Of a stretch of DNA of 64,000 bases, positions 42,848 through 50,352 are shown piece by piece. The notes under the pieces are model-generated. The model had not been told where the DNA came from and did not search any database. It saw nothing but the letters and a program-made list of their open reading frames with translations. The position numbers and the translations under genes were made by a program. The stretch is taken from the NCBI RefSeq assembly GCF_010614725.1, contig NZ_JAAEHL010000010.1, forward strand, positions 124,001-188,000. The letters run 5' to 3'. Every line of letters starts with the position of its first letter. Positions within the stretch are counted from its first letter, which is position 1. The stretch is from Flavobacterium ajazii (GTDB lineage: Bacteria > Bacteroidota > Bacteroidia > Flavobacteriales > Flavobacteriaceae).

Positions 42848-43567
42848 ATGAAAAATATACTATTTAAAAACAGTATCTCTGCCCTAACCCTATTTGTAAC
42901 GATTATTGGGTTTGCGCAGGATAAAAGTTCAAATACAGTCTCACTGGATGTTTATTACAGTAAAATCCAGAATGAGAAGAATCCCCAAATCATCGATGCC
43001 AGAGGTCCTGAGGAATTTGCACTGAATCACATTAACGGAGCGGTAAATTTTAATCTGGAATCAAAAGATTATGCTCAGCAAATAGCAAAATTAGATAAAA
43101 CCAGACCTGTTTTTACCTATTCTATCGGAGCCGGAAGAAGTGTCTGGCTCGCTGATGATTTATTAAAAAAAGGTTTTAAGGAAGCCTACAGTTTAGAAGG
43201 CGGAATCGCCAACTGGATTGGTAACGGAAAACCTTTTTATGTAAACTCCAAAAGCAAACTAACTTTGAATGAATACAATAAAATTATTGCTGATAATAAT
43301 ACCGTTTTGGTAGATATCGGTTCTAAATATTGTGCGCCATGCAAAAAAGTAAAACCTGTTCTGGAAACCATCAAAGCCGAATACGGTGAGAAAGTAAAAA
43401 TTGTAGAAATAGAACTGGAAGAAAGCCCGCAGGTAATTGCCGAGCTCAAAACCGTAAAAGTATTCCCTACCTTGATTTTATACCAAAACGGTCAGATTAT
43501 TTTCAAAAAAGAGGGATTCTCTGATTTGAAAAAAGATGTTGATGTTATTCTGGCTCAGAATAATTAA
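42848..43567 (+). CDS. exported rhodanese-like (inactive) and thioredoxin fusion protein
   Basis: I start at ATG 42848 (MKNILFKNSISALTLFVTIIGFAQ), a signal peptide, 4 bp after the upstream stop. The 239-residue protein has a rhodanese-like domain (about 32-128) in which the catalytic loop reads YSIGAGRS: Ser92 stands where the sulfur-carrying Cys should be, while Arg97 is kept. A thioredoxin domain (about 140-239) follows with an intact YCAPCKK (Cys162, Cys165) and cis-Pro in VFPTL. It should act as a periplasmic thiol-disulfide protein; the rhodanese part may bind but not transfer sulfur. Confidence 0.88.
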   Translation: MKNILFKNSISALTLFVTIIGFAQDKSSNTVSLDVYYSKIQNEKNPQIIDARGPEEFALNHINGAVNFNLESKDYAQQIAKLDKTRPVFTYSIGAGRSVWLADDLLKKGFKEAYSLEGGIANWIGNGKPFYVNSKSKLTLNEYNKIIADNNTVLVDIGSKYCAPCKKVKPVLETIKAEYGEKVKIVEIELEESPQVIAELKTVKVFPTLILYQNGQIIFKKEGFSDLKKDVDVILAQNN

Positions 43568-43594
43568 ACATAAAGTGTTTTTCTTAAAAAATAA

Positions 43595-43748
43595 TTTAAA
43601 CACATAGAAACATAGTTTTTGAAACTTTAAAAGGCGTTTCACTAGCATAAATTCACATAGTTTAATCGATTAGCTATGTGTGAAAATCTAGATTTTTTCT
43701 AACCCTTTCATAATTAGTAAAAAATTCTATGTTTCTATGTGTTAAAAC
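43595..43748. repeat. MITE-like interspersed repeat, copy 3
   Basis: Terminal arms TTTAAACACATAGAAACATA at the left and TATGTTTCTATGTGTTAAAA at the right, near perfect; inside are AAAAGGCGTTTCACT and a CACATAG...CTATGTG hairpin. It occupies about half of the 327-bp gap between the rhodanese-thioredoxin gene and the next sulfatase. Confidence 0.82.
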
Positions 43749-43797
43749 CTATAAACAGTAAAGGTAATGAAGTTTGTTTGTTTTGTTTTTTTGCTAT

Positions 43798-43828
43798 CCT
43801 GCAAGGTGTCCCATCCTTGCAGGTTTTT
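43798..43828 (+). terminator. terminator or REP-type palindrome with T-run before the third sulfatase
   Basis: A perfect 9-bp stem, CCTGCAAGG / CCTTGCAGG, with loop TGTCCCAT is followed by five T. It would stop transcripts coming from the genes upstream. A short frame with three Cys codons (ATG 43767 to TAA 43838) runs through it. Similar CCTGCAAGG palindromes are, from memory, common in Bacteroidota intergenic DNA, so it may be just a repeat. Confidence 0.65.
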
Positions 43829-43894
43829 GCCAGCTTAAACTATCAAATCCTGCTATATACCAAAAAACTCCTCTCATACTAAATATCACAACAT

Positions 43895-45514
43895 ATGGCA
43901 ATATCCAAAAAAACTAAAAGAATTGTTTTTGCATTTCTGATTGTACTCCTTATTGCTGCTGTATTTTTGTTTTGGCCCATCAATACAGACGGCACACTAA
44001 TCAAAGCTGACGAAAAATTAGCCGAAGGAAAGGCCGCATTTCTGTCCAAAAAAGACACTTCCAATACTTCTGAAAAAAAACCGAACATTATTATTCTCCT
44101 TGCTGATGATTTAGGTAAATACGATATTTCACTATACGGAGGAAAATCAACCCCGACCCCACAAATTGATTCTCTGGCGGCTTCGGGAGTGACTTTTACA
44201 GAGGGTTATGTTTCTTCTTCCATTTGTTCACCTTCGCGCGCGGGATTGCTTACCGGGCGTTATCAGGAACGATTTGGTCACGAGTTTCAGCCCGGAGACC
44301 GATATCCAAAAAACAATCTGGAATATTACGCATTCAAATATTTAATTAATACAGACAGCTGGAGATTAAACCCAAAAATTGAATACCCAAATGATGCTTC
44401 AATCGCGACTCAGGGTTTGCCTCAGTCTGAAATTACCTTTGCCGATCTGGCGAAAAGAAAAGGATACAGTACTGCAATTATCGGAAAATGGCATTTGGGA
44501 CACAACAAAGGGTTCTTTCCTTTAGAGAGAGGCTTCGATTACCATTACGGATTTTATCAGGCATTTTCTCTTTTTACTCCAGAAGATGACAATCCGGATA
44601 TCATCAATCATCATCATAAAGATTTTACCGACAAAGTGATTTGGGGCAATGGCCGTGTTGGAATTGGACAAATCCGTCGCGATACAACTATCATAAAAGA
44701 CAAGACATATCTAACCGAAACATTTGCCGATGAAGCCGAAGCTTTCATTGATAAAAATAAAACAAAACCATTTTTATTATATGTTCCGTTTAATGCGCCT
44801 CATACCCCTTTTCAGGTTCGCAAGAAGTATTACGACCGTTTTCCAAATGTAAAAGACGAAAACAAACGAGTTTATTTTGCTATGATCAGTGCTTTGGATG
44901 ATGCTATTGGAAGAATCATTGCCAAAGTAAAAAAAGAAGGTCTAGAAGAAAATACATTAATCGTTTTTGCGAGTGACAATGGTGGCGCCGATTATACTTT
45001 TGCCACTACCAACGCTCCATTAAAAGGTGGTAAATTCTCCCATTTTGAAGGCGGAATCAATGTGCCTTTTGCACTTTCGTGGAAAGGAAAAATCAAACCG
45101 AATACGGTTTACAAAACACCGGTAAGTTCGCTGGATATTTTCAGCACTATTGCAGCTGCTATTCATTCTGATTTACCAAAAGACCGTGTTTATGATGGGG
45201 TCGATTTAGTCACTACGGTCAATAACAATAAAATTGCACACCAAAATCTATACTGGCGTTCCGGAGACGCAAAAGCCATCAGAAGCGGTGACTGGAAACT
45301 GATCATTAGCGGAAAAACACATGAAAAATGGCTTTACGACTTATCAAAAGACAAATCTGAAAAAACAGATTTAGCGCAAAAAAATCCGGCAAAAGTAAAA
45401 GAACTTCTGGCTGCATTACAAAACTGGGAAAAAGGTCTTGTAAAACCTTTATGGCCCAATTTAATGCATTATGAATTCGATTTTGGCACTCAAAAATACT
45501 TTGTCGATTTGTAA
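43895..45514 (+). CDS. sulfatase (CSPSR type), membrane-anchored or exported
   Basis: The 539-residue protein has an N-terminal hydrophobic helix (about 9-28, RIVFAFLIVLLIAAVFLFWP) that may be a signal anchor, metal Asp71/Asp72 (LLADDLGK), CSPSR with Cys111, GKWHLGHNKGFFPLERGFD, HTPFQ and FASDNGGADY. It differs from the four AtsA-type enzymes in length and motif and resembles sulfatases that act on sugar or small-molecule sulfates (GKWHLG, PLKGGK). A separate transcript is possible because of the palindrome upstream. Confidence 0.94.
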   Translation: MAISKKTKRIVFAFLIVLLIAAVFLFWPINTDGTLIKADEKLAEGKAAFLSKKDTSNTSEKKPNIIILLADDLGKYDISLYGGKSTPTPQIDSLAASGVTFTEGYVSSSICSPSRAGLLTGRYQERFGHEFQPGDRYPKNNLEYYAFKYLINTDSWRLNPKIEYPNDASIATQGLPQSEITFADLAKRKGYSTAIIGKWHLGHNKGFFPLERGFDYHYGFYQAFSLFTPEDDNPDIINHHHKDFTDKVIWGNGRVGIGQIRRDTTIIKDKTYLTETFADEAEAFIDKNKTKPFLLYVPFNAPHTPFQVRKKYYDRFPNVKDENKRVYFAMISALDDAIGRIIAKVKKEGLEENTLIVFASDNGGADYTFATTNAPLKGGKFSHFEGGINVPFALSWKGKIKPNTVYKTPVSSLDIFSTIAAAIHSDLPKDRVYDGVDLVTTVNNNKIAHQNLYWRSGDAKAIRSGDWKLIISGKTHEKWLYDLSKDKSEKTDLAQKNPAKVKELLAALQNWEKGLVKPLWPNLMHYEFDFGTQKYFVDL

Positions 45515-45568
45515 TATTTAATAGATCGACAAAACTAAAAAGCATTTATAAACCTTAAAATAAAAAGA

Positions 45569-45589
45569 ATGAAAAGACTCTGTTACTAA
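45569..45589 (+). CDS. Cys-containing micro-ORF (6 aa), locus 2
   Basis: ATG at 45569 opens MKRLCY before TAA, 7 nt ahead of hairpin 1. It matches the place of MKKMHNSCCK (31061) and MKKTYSIC (58250). No long Cys-rich leader ORF or duplicated promoter block is present here; the element begins 55 bp after the sulfatase stop. Confidence 0.55.
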   Translation: MKRLCY

Positions 45590-45596
45590 TAAAAAA

Positions 45597-45622
45597 GCCA
45601 CTTCTGGTGGAACAGAAATGGC
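45597..45622 (+). ncRNA. conserved leader hairpin 1, locus 2
   Basis: GCCACTTCTG / CAGAAATGGC with loop GTGGAA; nine of ten pairs form, with one C-A mismatch. The loop differs from CGGCAA in the other two copies. The downstream words AAGGCTTAAAAAGAATATTC and CAAATAAGGA follow the pattern of the other loci. Confidence 0.65.
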
Positions 45623-45651
45623 AAGGCTTAAAAAGAATATTCATATCAAAT

Positions 45652-45688
45652 AAGGAATGCAAAAATCTGGAAAATCGCTGCATCCTTT
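45652..45688 (+). terminator. terminator-like hairpin 2 before susC, locus 2
   Basis: AAGGA-A-TGCA (45652-45661) pairs with TGCATCCTT (45679-45687), one bulged A, followed by TCTTTAT. The AAGGA/TCCTT arms are the same as in the other two loci, while the inner stem is entirely different (TGCA/TGCA instead of GAGAGTT/AACTTTC), which argues that pairing is conserved. Confidence 0.6.
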
Positions 45689-45711
45689 CTTTATCAAACC
45701 AAAACAAAGTA

Positions 45712-48700
45712 ATGAAAAAAAATTTATATCTATTTTCATTTCTCAGCATATTTATGCTTTCGCTGGGAATTAATGCGCAGGAAACTACTCCCCTTATCCA
45801 GTCTAAACTGGAAGGAACTGTAGTCGACCAAATTACAAATGAACCCATAATTGGGGCTTCAATAAACATAAAAGGAACAACACACGGTGTACAAACGGAT
45901 TTAGACGGAAAATTTTATTTCCAGACAGGACAAAAATATCCGTACACTTTAATCATAAGTTTTCTGGGTTACAAAACAAAAGAATTAGTTGTTGACGGGA
46001 GTCCGGTTCGTATTCCATTATCTGCCGATGTACAGGAACTCACAGACGTTCTGATTGTGGGTTACGGTACGCAAAAGAAAAAGGATTACACCGGTTCCCT
46101 TTCCTCTATTTCTGCCGAAATAAAGACATTGCCTGTTTTATCAGTAGACAGGATTCTTCAGGGCGGAATTCCGGGTGCTCAGGTTACACAATCAAGCGGA
46201 CAGCCAGGTGCCGGAACTTCAGTTCGAATCCGTGGAGGAACTTCAATAATTGCAGGTAATGAACCGCTTTATGTAATTGATGGTTTTCCTGTATATAATG
46301 GTGATGGAGCCACTGATTCCGGTGTGACCAGCGGACCAGCCATAAATCCGCTATCCAGCCTTAACCCTAGCGAAATTGAATCAATCGACGTATTAAAAGA
46401 TGCATCTGCCACAGCTATTTATGGATCCCGTGGTGCAAATGGAGTTATTTTAATTACAACAAAAAGAGGTAAAAAAAGTCAATTTGCCGTTACTTATGAC
46501 GGTTATTATGGGGTTCAGAAAGTAATTAGCACGATTCCGATGTTAAATGCAGAACAGTGGGGATATTTGAAAAATGATGCTTTAATGGATTCCGGTAAAG
46601 CTCCATTATACACCCAGGAACAACTTGATCAATTGGGTGAAGGTACAAACTGGCAGGAAGAAGCATACACAGATGCTCCTATACAAAGCCATACAATTTC
46701 AATTACTTCCGGTACGGAACAGACAAGACTTTTGTTTTCAGGGAATTATTTTAAACAAGACGGTGTTCTTATAAACTCAGGTTTTGACCGTTACTCCGGG
46801 AGACTGAACATTGATCATGATTTAAATTCGAAATTCAAACTTGGATTAAATCTGAGCGGAAGTAAAACTCATGCAGATGTAGCCCCTGATGGTGTTGTTC
46901 AAAATATCCTTGCTATGGTTCCTGTTGTTCCTGTCCGCGATGCGAATGGACAATTCACCGTAAACAGCAGTTATGGTGCAGCAGTGGCAAATCCGATAGC
47001 CACAATGACGCAACAAATAAATGAAACCAGCACAACACGATTTTTATTGAACGGTTTCGGAGAATATAAAATAATTGAAGGACTTACAGCCAAAGTATCA
47101 CTGGGAACCGATATTATTGAAAACAAACAAAACAGATACATCCCCTCTACACTTTATGAAAGTCCTGCCGGCGGAAGTGCTTCAAAAGGATCGTTATCAT
47201 CCCTCAACTGGCTGAACGAAAACACAATAAGCTATAAAAAGAAGTTTGGCGAAAAACATGCGTTTGATATCCTTGCCGGGTACACACAACAAAAAACGAC
47301 TTCAGAAGTATTTCGTGCTGGCTCTTCAAATTTTGCCAGCGATGAATTTACCTATAATAATCTGGGATCGGGCACTGTAATAACTGCTCCTGCATCTTCT
47401 GCTACCGAATGGTCTCTTCAGTCCTATCTTGCCAGAATTAACTACGGATTTGATGACCGCTATCTTTTTACTTTTACAGCCAGAGCTGATGGTTCTTCCA
47501 GATTTGGTTCAGATAACAAGTGGGGTACTTTTCCTTCAGGAGCTTTCGCATGGAATGTTTCAAACGAAAAATTCCTAAAGGGAGTTGAACAAATTAGTTC
47601 ATTAAAACTTCGTTTAAGTGCAGGTTTAACCGGAAATCAGGAGATAAATCCTTATCAGTCAATAGCCAGGCTTTCTTATTATCCATATGTGTTTGCCAAT
47701 ACACTCGTACCGGGTTTTGCTCCTAACAGTTTTGAAAACTCTGATCTGGGCTGGGAAACAACAACACAATATAACTTAGGCCTTGATATATCCTTATTCA
47801 ATAATCGAGTAAACCTAACCGGGGATATTTATTATAAAAAAACCGAAGATTTATTGTTAGAAGTACCAATTCCATATAGCTCTGGACTGGAAAGTGCTTT
47901 TCAAAATTTAGGAGCGGTTGAGAATAAAGGAATTGAATTAGCCTTGAAAACACTAAATTTTACGGGCGACTTTGAATGGACTACTAACTTAATTTATTCA
48001 GCCAACAGAAACAAAGTATTAAGTCTCGGCAACGGCACTGACTTTTTTATTCCCGTTAACCCGGCAACGACCACAACACCATCTGGAATTGTAAAGGTTG
48101 GAGAACCTTTGGGATCGTTCTACATGTACAAATTTGATGGTCTGTATCAGGAAGGAGATGATTTTAGCGCTTCTCCATTAGCAAATACAAAAGCCGGAAG
48201 TCAGAAATTTAAGGATTTAAATAATGACGGTAAAATTACACAGGCAGACGACAGGACAGTTGTCGGAAATTCAGAACCAATTTTTTTGGCTAGTCTGACC
48301 AATACATTCCGTTACAAAAATTTTGATTTGGTTATTTTCATTAACTCTTCTTATGGAAATAAAATTTTCAACAGGTCAGCAGCAGATTATGAGTTGGGCA
48401 CAGGTTTTACAGGAGCTTATGCCACATTACTCAACCGATGGACTCCAACCAATACGAATACCAATATCCATCGTGCAGTTGAAGATCCTTCTGCCGTATT
48501 ATCTGATCGTTATGTGGAAGACGGCTCTTATATCCGATTTAAAAACATCTCTTTAGGCTACACTTTACCTAAGAAAGTAGCAACCTTTTTAAGTCTTAGC
48601 AGTGCACGCGTTTATATCGCCGGTCAAAATCTGATCACATTCACAAATTATTCAGGTTATGATCCCGAAGTAAACCGAAATGGTCAATCAGCACTTAATT

Positions 48701-48768
48701 CGGGAGTTGACGTGGGCGTTTATCTGGGAACTAAAACAGTTTTAGGCGGTGTTAGTGTTACTTTCTAA
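45712..48768 (+). CDS. SusC/RagA-type TonB-linked outer membrane transporter, sulfatase locus copy 2
   Basis: I start at ATG 45712 (MKKNLYLFSFLSIFMLSLGINAQ), a signal peptide; the open frame back to 45607 crosses the leader hairpins. The 1018-residue protein has the carboxypeptidase-D-like domain (LEGTVVDQITNEPIIGASIN), plug (VLIVGYGTQKKKDYTGSLSS, VRIRGGTSIIAGNEPLYVID, VLKDASATAIYGSRGANG) and barrel to VSVTF. No STN domain. It pairs with the SusD 25 bp downstream. Confidence 0.95.
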   Translation: MKKNLYLFSFLSIFMLSLGINAQETTPLIQSKLEGTVVDQITNEPIIGASINIKGTTHGVQTDLDGKFYFQTGQKYPYTLIISFLGYKTKELVVDGSPVRIPLSADVQELTDVLIVGYGTQKKKDYTGSLSSISAEIKTLPVLSVDRILQGGIPGAQVTQSSGQPGAGTSVRIRGGTSIIAGNEPLYVIDGFPVYNGDGATDSGVTSGPAINPLSSLNPSEIESIDVLKDASATAIYGSRGANGVILITTKRGKKSQFAVTYDGYYGVQKVISTIPMLNAEQWGYLKNDALMDSGKAPLYTQEQLDQLGEGTNWQEEAYTDAPIQSHTISITSGTEQTRLLFSGNYFKQDGVLINSGFDRYSGRLNIDHDLNSKFKLGLNLSGSKTHADVAPDGVVQNILAMVPVVPVRDANGQFTVNSSYGAAVANPIATMTQQINETSTTRFLLNGFGEYKIIEGLTAKVSLGTDIIENKQNRYIPSTLYESPAGGSASKGSLSSLNWLNENTISYKKKFGEKHAFDILAGYTQQKTTSEVFRAGSSNFASDEFTYNNLGSGTVITAPASSATEWSLQSYLARINYGFDDRYLFTFTARADGSSRFGSDNKWGTFPSGAFAWNVSNEKFLKGVEQISSLKLRLSAGLTGNQEINPYQSIARLSYYPYVFANTLVPGFAPNSFENSDLGWETTTQYNLGLDISLFNNRVNLTGDIYYKKTEDLLLEVPIPYSSGLESAFQNLGAVENKGIELALKTLNFTGDFEWTTNLIYSANRNKVLSLGNGTDFFIPVNPATTTTPSGIVKVGEPLGSFYMYKFDGLYQEGDDFSASPLANTKAGSQKFKDLNNDGKITQADDRTVVGNSEPIFLASLTNTFRYKNFDLVIFINSSYGNKIFNRSAADYELGTGFTGAYATLLNRWTPTNTNTNIHRAVEDPSAVLSDRYVEDGSYIRFKNISLGYTLPKKVATFLSLSSARVYIAGQNLITFTNYSGYDPEVNRNGQSALNSGVDVGVYLGTKTVLGGVSVTF

Positions 48769-48793
48769 AATTTAATAATTAAAAATATTCAAA

Positions 48794-50329
48794 ATGAAAA
48801 ACATACATTTTTTGCTTATTGCTGTTTCACTTGGTTTAGCAGCATGTACTTCGCTCGAAGAAGATCCGCAATCCTTTATTTCACCCGGTCAGTTTTACAA
48901 AACATCCGGTGATGCTGTTGCCGCAGTCAATTCAATCTATTTTCACTTAAATCAAAATGATATTGTAGGTCAGCCTATCTATAATTCGCTGTATAATACC
49001 GGAATGGATTTTATGACTGATGATTTGAGTGCCGGTCCAGGCTCACCAAACCCAGATGTTCGGTCACTTTCAGCTTTAACACATTCTTCCACTTTAATTC
49101 GCGGAAAAGAAAGCTGGCAGCAGCATTATTCAGGCATAAATAAAGCCAATGTTGCCATTGAAAGAATACCGGGAATTACTATGGATGAAAAATTGAAAAG
49201 CAGATTATTAGGTGAAGCCAAATTCCTGCGCGCCCTGTATTATTTCGACTTAGTGAGACAATTTGGAGGCGTGCCATTATTACTAACGGACCAAACTCAG
49301 CTTTCGATTGAGCAGCTACAAGTGCCTCGCAGCACTGCAGATGAAATTTATACACAGATCATTACAGATTTAAAGGAATCTGCAAACTCGTTTAAGGCAG
49401 GATCAACCGGAGAATCTGGGCGTGCCACAGAAGGTGCGGCTAAATCCTTATTATCCAAAGTATACTTAACAAAACGTGATTGGGCAAATGCGATTACCAC
49501 AGCTGAAGAAGTAATAAATGGCAGTTATGGTTATGCCTTGCTGGACGACTATTCACAAGTATTTTTGCCGGCTTACAAAAACAGCAAAGAACATATCTTT
49601 TCGGTACAATTTAATGCAGTGGCGAATATAACCAATGCCGTAACCGCAAGGGATATCGCAACCGGAATACCTGGTCTGAAAGGTTCTTATGGTGATCAAT
49701 TGACTTTTTACACCAAAGGAACAGATAAATATTTCAGCATTTATAAGTTATACACTGCCAAAGATAAAAGGCGTAATGTAAGTTTTGTAACTAGATACAA
49801 AAGTCCGACCAATGGAAAATGGTACGGAAATCTGCACGACAGCAAAGTTCCGGGTGATTCTATTCCTTACCTAAATAAATATTGGGATCCAAATTATGCA
49901 AGCACCGGAAAATCAGAAGCGAATGCAAATATATTACGTTTTGCTGAAGTCTTGTTAATCCATTCAGAAGCTGAAAATGAATTAAACGGTCCGACTGAAA
50001 AAGCCTATACTTCGCTTAATAAGATAAGGAAAAGAGCAGGCTTGGACGACCTTACAACAGGTTTGACAAAAGATGAATTTCGTGAAGCCGTTTACCTTGA
50101 CAGAAGGTTAGAACTTGTTGGCGAATATCAGCGCTATTTTGACCTTATTCGTCAAACAGGAAGCGAGGTCACCGGAGTTGGACCTGAAGGACGAGGCACA
50201 TTACTTAAAAATCTTCAGGCAGTCGGAAAAACAAACGTAGCAGCAAAACACTATTTATTTCCGATTCCTGAATTTGAAATTGAACGGAATAAAAAACTAA
50301 AAGGTGCCCAAAATCCTGGTTGGGAATAA
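48794..50329 (+). CDS. SusD/RagB-type lipoprotein, sulfatase locus copy 2
   Basis: The 511-residue protein has a lipobox Cys18 (SLGLAACTSLEEDPQSF), SusD helices (AKFLRALYYFDLVRQFGGVPLLL, ATEGAAKSLLSKVYLTKRDW; the first is split around the usual R-x-L-Y-Y), ILRFAEVLLIHSEAENE and RRLELVGEYQRYFDLIRQTG. It is followed 23 bp later by a sulfatase gene, so binding, import and desulfation of a ligand are co-expressed. Confidence 0.95.
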   Translation: MKNIHFLLIAVSLGLAACTSLEEDPQSFISPGQFYKTSGDAVAAVNSIYFHLNQNDIVGQPIYNSLYNTGMDFMTDDLSAGPGSPNPDVRSLSALTHSSTLIRGKESWQQHYSGINKANVAIERIPGITMDEKLKSRLLGEAKFLRALYYFDLVRQFGGVPLLLTDQTQLSIEQLQVPRSTADEIYTQIITDLKESANSFKAGSTGESGRATEGAAKSLLSKVYLTKRDWANAITTAEEVINGSYGYALLDDYSQVFLPAYKNSKEHIFSVQFNAVANITNAVTARDIATGIPGLKGSYGDQLTFYTKGTDKYFSIYKLYTAKDKRRNVSFVTRYKSPTNGKWYGNLHDSKVPGDSIPYLNKYWDPNYASTGKSEANANILRFAEVLLIHSEAENELNGPTEKAYTSLNKIRKRAGLDDLTTGLTKDEFREAVYLDRRLELVGEYQRYFDLIRQTGSEVTGVGPEGRGTLLKNLQAVGKTNVAAKHYLFPIPEFEIERNKKLKGAQNPGWE

Positions 50330-50352
50330 CTAATCTTTAAAAATATATACAA

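Noticed and set aside
45607..45711. 35-residue N-terminal extension of the middle SusC
   Set aside because: It is encoded by the leader hairpins; the signal peptide begins at 45712.
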